From Hyunsoonleella flava (GTDB taxonomy: Bacteria; Bacteroidota; Bacteroidia; Flavobacteriales; Flavobacteriaceae), in NCBI RefSeq assembly GCF_004310325.1, contig NZ_SIRT01000009.1:62001-126000 (forward strand): a stretch of 64,000 nucleotides of DNA, in the 5' to 3' direction. Below are positions 15,977-24,534 of the stretch, piece after piece. Under the pieces are notes generated by a model. It worked only from the letters and a program-made list of their open reading frames with translations, did not search any database and was not told the origin of the DNA. Position 1 is the first letter of the stretch. Each line of letters opens with the position of its first letter. The position numbers and the translations under genes were made by a program.

Positions 15977-16425
15977 AAGTTGTCATCCAAAGAGTATCTC
16001 AAGCAAGTGTAACCATCGAAAACACAAAAGTAGCCTCTATAGGTAATGGTTTATTGGTGCTTCTGGGTATTGTAATTGAAGACACCCCACAAGATATTGA
16101 ATGGTTGTGTAACAAAATTGTGAATTTGAGAATTTTTGGAGATGAAAATGGAGTGATGAATACATCTGTTAGAGATATTGATGGCGATATTATTGTGGTA
16201 AGTCAGTTTACCTTGCATGCATCAACCAAAAAAGGTAATAGACCAAGCTATACACAAGCAGCTAAACCAGATATTGCTATCCCACTGTACGAATCATTTA
16301 TAAAGCAGTTAGAAAGTAGCTTGGGTAAACCTATTCAGACAGGAGAATTTGGAGCTAATATGCAAGTAGAACTTGTAAATGATGGTCCTGTAACCATTAT
16401 AATCGATTCAAAGAATAAAACATAG
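15973..16425 (+). CDS. dtd: D-aminoacyl-tRNA deacylase
   Basis: Removes D-amino acids (and glycine mischarged on tRNA-Ala) from tRNA in the cytosol. 150 residues, the family norm. Both active-site signatures are present: SQFTLHAST near residue 77 and the cross-subunit proline loop in NDGPVTIII near 136. It overlaps rsgA by 4 bp and is followed by 147 bp of AT-rich sequence with an inverted repeat before the DUF3857 genes. Confidence 0.95.
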   Translation: MKVVIQRVSQASVTIENTKVASIGNGLLVLLGIVIEDTPQDIEWLCNKIVNLRIFGDENGVMNTSVRDIDGDIIVVSQFTLHASTKKGNRPSYTQAAKPDIAIPLYESFIKQLESSLGKPIQTGEFGANMQVELVNDGPVTIIIDSKNKT

Positions 16426-16516
16426 CGTTTATCTAATATTCAGTATTTAATTATTCTCTTTGTACGACTTTTATTTAATTTGTGAAAAACCAAATTGAAA
16501 TAACATGATATTTCTC

Positions 16517-16549
16517 ATAAAATTATAAGTCTATTTCCTATAATTTTAT
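16517..16549. repeat. AT-only inverted repeat upstream of the DUF3857 operon
   Basis: ATAAAATTATA (16517-16527) and TATAATTTTAT (16539-16549) form a perfect 11-bp inverted repeat with an 11-base spacer, 24 bp before the first DUF3857 gene. It could be an operator or a weak hairpin; there is no T run for a terminator. Confidence 0.5.
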
Positions 16550-16572
16550 AGCCCAAAATTTAAATTTACTCA

Positions 16573-18510
16573 ATGAGTTTAAAGAACTTTTGTATTCTTA
16601 TAGCGTTGCTTATCTCTTTTTTAGGCGTTTCCCAAGACCAATATTATTCTAGTTTAACTCTACCAGAAGCATTGACAGAGCATGCTAATGCGGTAGTGCG
16701 TTTAAGTGAGGTTTCTGTAGAAATAAAGACTATAGACCATATGGTAGAGCAAGAACGTAGAATTGTTACAGTTTTAAATAGTAAGGGTCAAAACGCTGTA
16801 GGCGCAAGAGTTTATTATGATGACGATGTGAAGGTGAGATCCGTTCAAGCTATAATATTTGATGCCTTTGGAAATGAAATAAAAAAAATAAGAAAAAATG
16901 ATTTTAAAGATGTAAGTGCCGTAGACGGAGGTACATTATATTCAGATTCAAGGATATTATATCTTGATTATACGCCTATTTCTTATCCATATACTGTTGA
17001 GTTTATATCAGAGACCACTACAAGTAATACAGCTTTTATTCCATCTTTTATACCTGTGTGGAGTTATTTTGTAAGTGTTGAAAACAGCAGATATAAAATA
17101 AATTATCCAGATGATATAACCTTACGAAAGAACGAAAAGAATCTGGAAGATGTTGATTTTGAGTCAACTAATTATGAAAATTGGAAACAGGTTTATAATA
17201 TAAAGAACATTAAACCCTTTAAACCAGAAGATCATAGTCCGTCTTTCAGAAATGTTATACCAAAAGTAATGTTTGCTACCAACGAATTCAATTATGAAGG
17301 AGTTCAGGCAGAAGTTGATGATTGGAACAGTATGGGGGAATGGTTTAACAACAATCTCTTGAATGGTAGGGCCAGTGTTTCTCCCGAAACGATAAACCAT
17401 GTGAAATCTTTGGTGGCAAATGAAACCGACGATCTAGAAAAGGCAAAGAAAATATACCAGTTTGTTCAGGACAATACCCGATACATAAGTGTGCAAGTAG
17501 GTATTGGCGGTATGCGCCCTATTTCTGCAATGGAGGTGGACAAAGTAAAATATGGCGACTGTAAGGGGTTAACCAATTACACGAAAGCCTTACTAGATTT
17601 GGTTGGGGTAAAATCCTATTATACAAGATTGTACGCTTCTCCTTCTCAGCAACTAAGCGTAGATAAGGATTTTGTGTCTTTCGGTGGACAAACTAATCAT
17701 GTAATACTCAATATCCCTCAAGAAAACTCAGAAGATGTCTGGTTGGAATGTACAAGTCAAGATATGCCTTTTGGCTTTATAGGTGATTTTACCGACGACC
17801 GAGATGTTTTAGTGATAACCCCCGAAGGCGGTAAAATTAAGCATACCAAGAAGTATAAAACAGAAGAGAATACGCAGGTTTTAAAAGGAAGTTATTCACT
17901 TTCCAAAGATGGAAATATAACAGGAGAGCTAGAGATGTGTTCTAAAGGTATACAATACGATGATAAATATAGAATTGGAAATTATGAAGAAAGAGATAAA
18001 GACATGGCTTATAAAAAGCGATGGAGCTATATAAACAGCATTGCTTTTGATGATATTAAAACTATAAATGATAAGGACAGTATTCAGTTTAAAGAAATAA
18101 TAAAATTTAGAGCAAATAATTATTCTAAGAAAGCAGGAAGCAGAATTTTATTTACGATAAATGCTCTAAACAGGAGCAGGTATATTCCAGATCGTTACAG
18201 AAATAGAACTCTGCCAGTAAAGATAAAACGAGGCTTTATTGATGCGGACGAGATTAGAGTGAAATTGCCTAGTGGTTACAAGGTGGAATCTTTACCGAAA
18301 AGTACAGTTGTAGAGAATAAATTTGGTAGTTATAAAACCGATATCATTGCTGAAAGTGATACTGTTTTGGTATACAAAAGAGAGTTTATCGTAAAAGACG
18401 GCTCATACCCTAAAGAAGATTATAGTGCCTTTAGGGCCTTTTATAAAGAAGTTTCAAAATTAGATAATGCAAAAGTGGCATTAGTAAAAATAAGCAACCA
18501 TGAGAATTAA
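16573..18510 (+). CDS. DUF3857/transglutaminase-like exported protein (active-site residues present)
   Basis: 645 residues with a signal peptide (about 1-20, ending LGVSQ). Residues about 50-210 are a DUF3857 domain, and a transglutaminase-like papain-fold domain covers about 270-420. The catalytic triad appears intact: Cys in KYGDCKGLTNY, His in GQTNHVILNI and Asp in CTSQDMPFG. The C-terminal 200 residues form a beta-rich DUF2569/DUF3858-like region. The family is widespread in Bacteroidetes and its substrate is unknown; a periplasmic or surface location is inferred from the signal. It overlaps its paralogue downstream by 11 bp. Confidence 0.8.
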   Translation: MSLKNFCILIALLISFLGVSQDQYYSSLTLPEALTEHANAVVRLSEVSVEIKTIDHMVEQERRIVTVLNSKGQNAVGARVYYDDDVKVRSVQAIIFDAFGNEIKKIRKNDFKDVSAVDGGTLYSDSRILYLDYTPISYPYTVEFISETTTSNTAFIPSFIPVWSYFVSVENSRYKINYPDDITLRKNEKNLEDVDFESTNYENWKQVYNIKNIKPFKPEDHSPSFRNVIPKVMFATNEFNYEGVQAEVDDWNSMGEWFNNNLLNGRASVSPETINHVKSLVANETDDLEKAKKIYQFVQDNTRYISVQVGIGGMRPISAMEVDKVKYGDCKGLTNYTKALLDLVGVKSYYTRLYASPSQQLSVDKDFVSFGGQTNHVILNIPQENSEDVWLECTSQDMPFGFIGDFTDDRDVLVITPEGGKIKHTKKYKTEENTQVLKGSYSLSKDGNITGELEMCSKGIQYDDKYRIGNYEERDKDMAYKKRWSYINSIAFDDIKTINDKDSIQFKEIIKFRANNYSKKAGSRILFTINALNRSRYIPDRYRNRTLPVKIKRGFIDADEIRVKLPSGYKVESLPKSTVVENKFGSYKTDIIAESDTVLVYKREFIVKDGSYPKEDYSAFRAFYKEVSKLDNAKVALVKISNHEN

Positions 18511-20506
18511 TAGTTTTATTGTATTTGTTTTAGCAGGATTTATGTTATCTGCACAGAATTATGATTTTGGTAAGGTTTCAAGAGCAGAACTGGAAGAAAA
18601 ATTCTATCCAACGGATTCATCAGCAAGTGCTGCTTATTTATATAAGAACAGAAGCACATATTTTACATATCAACAAAACGATGGTTTTGTGTTAGTCACA
18701 AAAATACATGAGAGAATAAAGGTTTATAATAAGGAAGGATTTACGTATGCCAATAAAAGTATACCATTATATAAAACCTCTAGGGATCGTGAAGTTGTAC
18801 AGGGCCTAAAAGGCTATACTTATAATCTTGTTGAAGGCAAAGTAGAAGAGTCTAAGCTCAAGAAAGATGGTATTTTCAAAACAGAAATGTCTAAATTTTA
18901 TAATCAAACTAAGTTTACTTTACCCAACATCAAAGAGGGTAGTGTTATAGAATATAAATATGAGATACAATCTCCGTTTTATACCAATGTTGATGTTTTT
19001 GAATTTCAACATGATATTCCTATTAAAAAATTAGAGGCTAAATTTTCTGCACCAGAATACTTTGTTTTTCAGGCCTCAAGTAGAGGTTTTCTTAGCGTAA
19101 TTCCGAAAGAGGATAAAGAAAATGACAAAATAATATTCAATAATAAAACCAGAAACAATGGGCGATATACAACATCAACAACATATTCAACCGATGAAGT
19201 ATCGTTCTATAATAACATATCTACTTTTGATTTATCTGATGTTCCAGCCTTAAAGGAAGAACCGCATGTAAATAATATAAGAAATTATCGTTCTGCTATG
19301 AAGTATGAGCTATCTTATACAAGTTTTCCAAATTCACCAATAAAGCATTATGCAACAACATGGGAAGATGTTGTGAAAACTATATACGAGAACCCAAGCT
19401 TTGGGAACGAACTTGATAAATCTGGCTATTTTGAATCTGATATTGATGCATTGCTTTCAGGAGTATCAGATCCCATGGAAAAAGCTGCACGCATTTTTAA
19501 TTATGTGAAATCTAACGTGAAATGGAATGGTTATTACAGCAAGTACTCGAGTAGTGGATTAAGAAAAGCTTACAGGGAACACACGGGAAATGTAGCCGAT
19601 ATTAATTTAATGCTCACTGCTATGTTGCGTTATGTAGGGTTAGATGCTAACCCGGTACTAGTAAGTACAAGAAAAAATGGTGTACCATTATTTCCTACGC
19701 GAGAGGGGTATGATTATGTAATATGTGGTATAGAAGCTCCAAATGACATTATTCTTTTAGATGCCACAAGTAAATATAGCGCTCCTAATGTTTTACCTTT
19801 TAGGACTTTAAATTGGCAAGGAAGAATTATTAGAAAAACAGGGAGTTCTGCTTTAATTGATTTGTATCCAAAACAGATTTCTAAAAACACTATATCTTTA
19901 TTTTTAAAACTGGATGATGCAGGATCTCTTGAAGGTAAAATGAGATCTACTAAAACAGGGCATAAAGCAAGAAACTATCGCAACAAATATAATGGTACCG
20001 ATGAAGAACAATTTATTGCGGATTTAGAAAACAAATTTGACGGTATGGAAATCGAAGAGTTTGCAGTTTCAAATAGTAAAGATTTAGGAAAACCTGTTGT
20101 GGAGAGTTGTGAATTCAGTATTGAAAGTCAAGCCGATATAATTGATGATAAAATATATTTCTCACCGCTGTTCTTCTTTAAAATGAATGAGAACCCTTTT
20201 AAGTTGGAAAAACGTGAGTTCCCTATAGATTTTGGATATCCTTCTGATGATATTTATCGTTTTAACATTATCCTGCCAGAAGGCTATACAGTGGTTTCTG
20301 CTCCTAAATCCAAAAAGCTACAATTACCTGATAACCTAGGCTCTTTTGTATACCAAGTTAAGGTGAATGGTGGCATGATACAACTTGTTATAGATTCAAA
20401 AATAAATGTGCCCATTGTTTCGCCTATCTATTATGATGCTTTAAAGTCGTATTTTAGTGGCTTAATAGAAGCTGAAAACGAACAAATAGTACTAACAAAA
20501 GCATAA
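18500..20506 (+). CDS. DUF3857 exported protein, transglutaminase-like domain lacking catalytic Cys and His
   Basis: 668 residues, paralogous to the preceding gene in layout: signal peptide (to about 18, LSAQ), DUF3857 domain, transglutaminase-like domain and a long beta-rich C-terminus. Where the upstream paralogue has GDCKG, this one reads TGNVADIN, so the catalytic Cys is Val; the His position reads YDYVICG, while the Asp-containing LDATSKY remains. It is therefore probably a non-enzymatic binding partner. It overlaps the upstream gene by 11 bp and the MazG-like gene by one base (TAATG), showing tight coupling. Confidence 0.8.
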   Translation: MRINSFIVFVLAGFMLSAQNYDFGKVSRAELEEKFYPTDSSASAAYLYKNRSTYFTYQQNDGFVLVTKIHERIKVYNKEGFTYANKSIPLYKTSRDREVVQGLKGYTYNLVEGKVEESKLKKDGIFKTEMSKFYNQTKFTLPNIKEGSVIEYKYEIQSPFYTNVDVFEFQHDIPIKKLEAKFSAPEYFVFQASSRGFLSVIPKEDKENDKIIFNNKTRNNGRYTTSTTYSTDEVSFYNNISTFDLSDVPALKEEPHVNNIRNYRSAMKYELSYTSFPNSPIKHYATTWEDVVKTIYENPSFGNELDKSGYFESDIDALLSGVSDPMEKAARIFNYVKSNVKWNGYYSKYSSSGLRKAYREHTGNVADINLMLTAMLRYVGLDANPVLVSTRKNGVPLFPTREGYDYVICGIEAPNDIILLDATSKYSAPNVLPFRTLNWQGRIIRKTGSSALIDLYPKQISKNTISLFLKLDDAGSLEGKMRSTKTGHKARNYRNKYNGTDEEQFIADLENKFDGMEIEEFAVSNSKDLGKPVVESCEFSIESQADIIDDKIYFSPLFFFKMNENPFKLEKREFPIDFGYPSDDIYRFNIILPEGYTVVSAPKSKKLQLPDNLGSFVYQVKVNGGMIQLVIDSKINVPIVSPIYYDALKSYFSGLIEAENEQIVLTKA

Positions 20507-20832
20507 TGGACATAAAGAATGCCCAAAAAATAGTTGACGACTGGATCAATGAACATGGTGTGCGTTACTTCAATGAACTTACCAATATGGCACAATTGAC
20601 TGAAGAGGTAGGGGAAGTAGCAAGAATTATTGCGCGTCGCTATGGAGAACAAAGCGAAAAAGAAACAGATAAAGATAAGGACCTAGGCGAAGAATTGGCC
20701 GACGTACTTTTTGTAGTGCTTTGTCTCGCTAACCAAACAGGAGTTGATTTGCAAAAAGCGTTTGATAAAGGGATGGATAAAAAAGCAAAACGAGACCACG
20801 ATAGGCACCATAATAACCAGAAATTGCGATAA
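20506..20832 (+). CDS. MazG-like nucleotide pyrophosphohydrolase
   Basis: A 108-residue all-alpha NTP pyrophosphohydrolase, cytosolic. The metal-binding pattern is visible as LTEEVGEVARI near residue 28 and LGEELADVLFVV near 61, matching the EExxE...ExxD arrangement of MazG and related dCTPase-type enzymes. It would hydrolyse a nucleoside triphosphate to the monophosphate plus pyrophosphate; the nucleotide is not known. Start ATG shares its A with the upstream stop. A terminator follows 17 bp after its stop, immediately before aroA. Confidence 0.85.
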   Translation: MDIKNAQKIVDDWINEHGVRYFNELTNMAQLTEEVGEVARIIARRYGEQSEKETDKDKDLGEELADVLFVVLCLANQTGVDLQKAFDKGMDKKAKRDHDRHHNNQKLR

Positions 20833-20840
20833 TTTATAAT

Positions 20841-20848
20841 TATATTTG
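20841..20848 (+). promoter_or_regulatory. Probable -7 promoter element of aroA
   Basis: TATATTTG is a perfect TAnnTTTG match. It ends one base before the 5' arm of the terminator at 20849, so transcription would start within the hairpin sequence and the aroA leader would be only about 20-25 nt. Confidence 0.5.
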
Positions 20849-20875
20849 ACGCTTCTAATTTTAGAAGCGTTTTTT
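20849..20875 (+). terminator. Terminator hairpin abutting the aroA start codon
   Basis: ACGCTTCT (20849-20856) pairs with AGAAGCGT (20863-20870), followed by five T. The aroA ATG begins at 20877, one base after the T run. It ends the DUF3857-MazG transcript unless read through. Confidence 0.85.
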
Positions 20876-20876
20876 A

Positions 20877-22094
20877 ATGGATATCACTCTACAACAGTCA
20901 ACAATAAAAAAACAGTCATCTATTGAAATTACTGGCTCTAAAAGTGAATCGAACCGATTGCTTTTGTTGCAGGCACTTTTCCCAGAAATTGAACTAAAAA
21001 ACGTCTCAAATTCTGATGATAGTAATTTGATGACCAAAGCTTTGTCTTCAAAAGATAGGGTAGTTGATATTCATCATGCGGGTACTGCAATGCGTTTTTT
21101 AACCGCTTATTTCGCTGTCCAAGAAGGGAGAGAAACCATTCTAACAGGTTCTAAACGTATGAAAGAGCGTCCTATAAAAATTTTGGTTGACGCATTAAGA
21201 GCGTTGGGCGCTGAAATAGATTATGTTGAAAATGAGGGCTTTCCGCCTATAACAATACACGGTAAACGGCTTTCTAAAAACAAAGTGTCGTTACATGCCA
21301 ATGTAAGCAGTCAATACATATCAGCATTGTTATTAATAGCTTCAAAATTAGAAAATGGTATTGAGCTTACTTTAGTTGGTGAGATTACCTCAGTACCTTA
21401 TATTAAAATGACCTTAAGTCTATTAAATGAAATAGGTATAGAAACCTCGTTTAAAAATAACGTTATAAAGGTTCACCCTTCAAAAGCTCAACCTAAGCCA
21501 TTAACCGTTGAGTCTGATTGGTCTTCAGCATCCTATTTTTTTAGTATCGTGGCCATTAGTGATGTAGGTACTGAAATTACATTGTCATCCTACAAAGAGA
21601 ATTCTTTACAAGGTGATTCATGTCTAGTTGATATTTATAAGCACTTTGGGGTTCGGACTGTGTCTGCAGAAAACAGCATTTTACTAAAAAAGGAATCATC
21701 AGAAATAAAACCTTTGGTCTTGGATTTGAAAAACGCCCCAGATATTGCGCAAACCATCGTGGTAACCTGTTTTATTCTAGGGGTACCTTGTGATTTAACG
21801 GGGCTACATACGTTAAAAATAAAGGAAACAGACAGACTTGTGGCTTTAAAAACAGAACTTGAAAAGTTAGGGGGATCAGTAGAAATTACAGATAAATCTT
21901 TGCATCTAAAAGTTTCAAAAGAGATTAAACCCATGGTTTCAATAGCTACTTACAACGACCATAGAATGGCCATGGCATTTGCGCCAGTGGCGATGAAGCA
22001 TGATGTAATTATTGAGGATGCAGGTGTGGTTTCTAAAAGCTACCCTACGTTTTGGGATGATTTAGAATCTATCGGATTTAAAATTACCAAATAA
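20877..22094 (+). CDS. aroA: 3-phosphoshikimate 1-carboxyvinyltransferase (EPSP synthase)
   Basis: Sixth shikimate pathway step: joins shikimate 3-phosphate and phosphoenolpyruvate. 405 residues, slightly shorter than the E. coli enzyme (427). Motifs: SKSESNRLLLL near residue 21 (the Lys and Arg of the shikimate site), HAGTAMRFLTAYFAVQEG near 62, SSQYISALLL near 143 and KETDRLVALKTEL near 316, followed by YNDHRMAMAFAP near 360. It sits apart from the pheA-tyrA-aroF operon and has its own probable promoter overlapping the upstream terminator. No leader peptide rich in aromatic codons is visible here. Confidence 0.96.
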   Translation: MDITLQQSTIKKQSSIEITGSKSESNRLLLLQALFPEIELKNVSNSDDSNLMTKALSSKDRVVDIHHAGTAMRFLTAYFAVQEGRETILTGSKRMKERPIKILVDALRALGAEIDYVENEGFPPITIHGKRLSKNKVSLHANVSSQYISALLLIASKLENGIELTLVGEITSVPYIKMTLSLLNEIGIETSFKNNVIKVHPSKAQPKPLTVESDWSSASYFFSIVAISDVGTEITLSSYKENSLQGDSCLVDIYKHFGVRTVSAENSILLKKESSEIKPLVLDLKNAPDIAQTIVVTCFILGVPCDLTGLHTLKIKETDRLVALKTELEKLGGSVEITDKSLHLKVSKEIKPMVSIATYNDHRMAMAFAPVAMKHDVIIEDAGVVSKSYPTFWDDLESIGFKITK

Positions 22095-22109
22095 TAATCA
22101 GTCATTTAC

Positions 22110-22141
22110 TTGACAACCCCTGCCTCCAGATTGTATATTTG
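22110..22141 (+). promoter_or_regulatory. Probable promoter of queA
   Basis: TTG at 22110-22112 and a perfect TATATTTG at 22134-22141, 21 bp apart, match the Bacteroidetes -33/-7 pattern. The queA ATG is 34 bp downstream. Confidence 0.65.
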
Positions 22142-22174
22142 CAACTTTGTAAAAATTACTTAAACACATAATCC

Positions 22175-23224
22175 ATGAAATTATCGAACTTCGGTTTTGA
22201 TTTGCCAGCAGAATTATTAGCAGAATATCCCTCAGAGAATAGAGATGAATCTCGTTTGATGGTATTAAATAGAAAAGATGAGACTATAGAACATAAGCAG
22301 TTCAAGGATCTTATTGACTATTTTGATGAAGATGATGTAATGATTTTGAATAACACCAAGGTGTTTCCAGCACGTTTATACGGAAACAAGGAAAAAACAG
22401 GCGCAAGAATTGAGGTGTTTTTGTTGAGAGAACTAAATGAAGAGCAACGCCTTTGGGATGTGTTGGTAGATCCGGCTAGAAAAATAAGAATAGGTAATAA
22501 ATTGTATTTTGGGGATGACGAGAGTTTAGTTGCCGAAGTGATTGATAATACAACATCTAGAGGGCGTACATTACGCTTTCTTTACGATGGTTCTTATAAA
22601 GAATTTAGAATTAAGCTTAATGAATTGGGGCAAACACCATTGCCCAAATACATTAAAAGAGAGGTAGAGCCAGAAGACGAAGAGCGCTACCAAACCATTT
22701 TTGCAAAAAACGAAGGTGCCGTTGCAGCTCCAACAGCAGGCTTACATTTCTCAAAGCACTTGCTAAAGAGACTGGAAATTAAAGGTATTAACTTTGCAGA
22801 GGTAACGTTGCACGTAGGTTTAGGTACTTTTAATCCTGTTGAGGTAGAAGATTTATCTAAGCATAAAATGGATAGTGAAGAGATTAAAATAGGTCCGGAA
22901 GCTGTAGATATTATCAATACTGGTATTAAAAACAGAAAACGTGTATGCGCGGTTGGTACTACGGCAATGCGTACCATAGAAAGTGCCGTGTCCTCAAGCG
23001 GAATGCTTAATGAGATGGAAGGTTGGACCAATAAATTTATATTTCCGCCCTACGATTTTAGTATTGCCAATTGCATGGTAACTAATTTTCATACGCCTAA
23101 ATCTACGCTCTTAATGATGATTTCGGCTTTCGCAGGTCACGACTTTGTAATGCATGCTTACCAAGAAGCCATCAAAGAGAAGTACAAGTTTTACAGCTAC
23201 GGCGATGCCATGCTAATTATATAA
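22175..23224 (+). CDS. queA: S-adenosylmethionine:tRNA ribosyltransferase-isomerase
   Basis: Transfers and isomerises the ribose of SAM onto 7-aminomethyl-7-deazaguanine in tRNA, giving epoxyqueuosine at the wobble position. 349 residues, the usual length. Recognisable parts include [12 protein letters not shown] at the N-terminus, [12 protein letters not shown] near 61, [14 protein letters not shown] near 184, [12 protein letters not shown] near 212 and [11 protein letters not shown] near 308. Own promoter upstream, terminator immediately downstream. Confidence 0.96.
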   Translation: MKLSNFGFDLPAELLAEYPSENRDESRLMVLNRKDETIEHKQFKDLIDYFDEDDVMILNNTKVFPARLYGNKEKTGARIEVFLLRELNEEQRLWDVLVDPARKIRIGNKLYFGDDESLVAEVIDNTTSRGRTLRFLYDGSYKEFRIKLNELGQTPLPKYIKREVEPEDEERYQTIFAKNEGAVAAPTAGLHFSKHLLKRLEIKGINFAEVTLHVGLGTFNPVEVEDLSKHKMDSEEIKIGPEAVDIINTGIKNRKRVCAVGTTAMRTIESAVSSSGMLNEMEGWTNKFIFPPYDFSIANCMVTNFHTPKSTLLMMISAFAGHDFVMHAYQEAIKEKYKFYSYGDAMLII

Positions 23225-23229
23225 ATATA

Positions 23230-23256
23230 AAGTCTCGTTTGAAGCGAGACTTTTTT
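23230..23256 (+). terminator. Terminator of queA
   Basis: AAGTCTCG (23230-23237) pairs with CGAGACTT (23245-23252) and runs into T at 23251-23256, six bases after the queA stop codon. Confidence 0.88.
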
Positions 23257-23262
23257 GTTTTT

Positions 23263-23391
23263 GGGCGTTCCATAAGGGTCGGGCCTGCCTGCCGATAGGC
23301 AGGCTTTCACTATTCAATCCCCTCTGCGTCGGGGGTTTCAAACATCTGTGCTGAGCGCATTCGAAACATGCCGTTCAATCCCAATCGCGGG
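23263..23391 (-). repeat. Dispersed structured intergenic repeat, copy 3, with two nested inserts
   Basis: This is the same element as copies 1 and 2 but inverted and 129 bp long. Two insertions account for the extra length: 23346-23363, flanked on both sides by AAACAT and containing CTGAGCGCATTCG; and a 7-bp-stem palindrome GCCTGCC/GGCAGGC at 23287-23304. Core sequences GGGATTGAACGGCATG and GGGATTGAATAGTGAAAGCC (minus strand) are retained, as is the terminal GGAACGCCC. Confidence 0.87.
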
Positions 23392-23429
23392 TCTAGTCTT
23401 TATAATTCGTAAATAGGCATAACATTCAC

Positions 23430-23437
23430 TATTTTTG
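23430..23437 (+). promoter_or_regulatory. Probable -7 promoter element of rlmN
   Basis: TATTTTTG is a perfect TAnnTTTG match ending 9 bp before the ATG at 23447. Transcription would begin about 5 bases before the start codon, giving a nearly leaderless mRNA, and it rules out the TTG at 23435 as the start. Confidence 0.55.
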
Positions 23438-23446
23438 CAATCGCAA

Positions 23447-24487
23447 ATGAAAACTACCAAGAAGGACATACGTGCATTAACAAAAGATCAACTCAGAGAT
23501 TTTTTCATCAGCCAGGGCGATAAAGCGTTTCGAGGAAATCAGGTGTATGAATGGCTATGGCAAAAATCAGCGCATAGTTTTGAGGAAATGACCAACATTT
23601 CCAAAGAAACCAGACAAATGCTAGAAGATAATTTTGTCATTAATCACATTCGGGTAGATACCATACAGCGCAGTAGTGATGGCACCATAAAAAATGCTGT
23701 AAAATTACATGACGGATTGGTTGTAGAATCTGTCCTTATTCCAACCAGTACAAGAACAACAGCTTGTGTGTCAAGTCAAGTAGGTTGTAGTTTAGATTGT
23801 CGTTTTTGTGCAACGGCAAGATTAAAACGTATGCGAAATCTCAATCCAGACGAAATTTACGACCAAGTAGTCGCTATCGACAACGAAAGCAGATTGTACC
23901 ATAATCGTCCATTGAGTAACATTGTATTTATGGGCATGGGCGAACCTTTAATGAATTACAACAATGTTTTAAAGGCGATTGATAAAATCACATCTGATGA
24001 AGGCTTGGGAATGTCTCCAAAGCGTATTGTAGTATCCACATCTGGCGTGCCAAAGATGATTAAAAAAATGGCAGATGATGATGTGAAATTTAAACTGGCT
24101 GTGTCTTTACATTCTGCAATTGATGCGGTAAGAACATCCATTATGCCGTTTAACGAAACCTTTCCGTTGGCAGATTTAAGAGAGGCCTTAAAGTATTGGT
24201 ATGCAAAAACCAAGAACAGAATTACCTACGAATATGTAATTTGGAAAGGTATAAACGACCAAAGAAAAGACGTAGACGCCTTGGTGCAGTTTTGCAAATT
24301 TGCACCTAGTAAAGTCAATCTTATTGAATACAACCCTATTGACGATGGTGAATTTCAGCAAGCAGATTCAAGAGCAATAGATATGTATCAAAATGTATTG
24401 GAAGCCAACAACATAACGGTAACTATTCGAAGAAGTAGAGGGAAAGATATTGATGCTGCTTGTGGACAATTGGCTAACAAATCCTAA
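23447..24487 (+). CDS. rlmN: 23S rRNA (adenine2503-C2)/tRNA(A37) methyltransferase
   Basis: Radical SAM enzyme of 346 residues. I use the ATG at 23447 (MKTTKKDIRALT); the frame is open to a TTG at 23435 but that lies within the -7 element. The [4Fe-4S] motif CSLDCRFCATA (CxxxCxxC) is near 107, the methyl-carrying Cys is in the C-terminal DAACGQL, and the other catalytic Cys in TACVSSQVGC; GMGEPLMNY near 162 binds SAM. It sits between queA and the polyprenyl synthase with its own promoter. Confidence 0.95.
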   Translation: MKTTKKDIRALTKDQLRDFFISQGDKAFRGNQVYEWLWQKSAHSFEEMTNISKETRQMLEDNFVINHIRVDTIQRSSDGTIKNAVKLHDGLVVESVLIPTSTRTTACVSSQVGCSLDCRFCATARLKRMRNLNPDEIYDQVVAIDNESRLYHNRPLSNIVFMGMGEPLMNYNNVLKAIDKITSDEGLGMSPKRIVVSTSGVPKMIKKMADDDVKFKLAVSLHSAIDAVRTSIMPFNETFPLADLREALKYWYAKTKNRITYEYVIWKGINDQRKDVDALVQFCKFAPSKVNLIEYNPIDDGEFQQADSRAIDMYQNVLEANNITVTIRRSRGKDIDAACGQLANKS

Positions 24488-24506
24488 AAAATTCTATCCT
24501 AACACT

Positions 24507-24514
24507 TATCTTTG
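24507..24514 (+). promoter_or_regulatory. Probable -7 promoter element of the polyprenyl synthase gene
   Basis: TATCTTTG, a perfect TAnnTTTG match, 20 bp upstream of the TTG start at 24535. No -33 element was recognised. Confidence 0.5.
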
Positions 24515-24534
24515 CATTTCCTTAAACCAATCAA

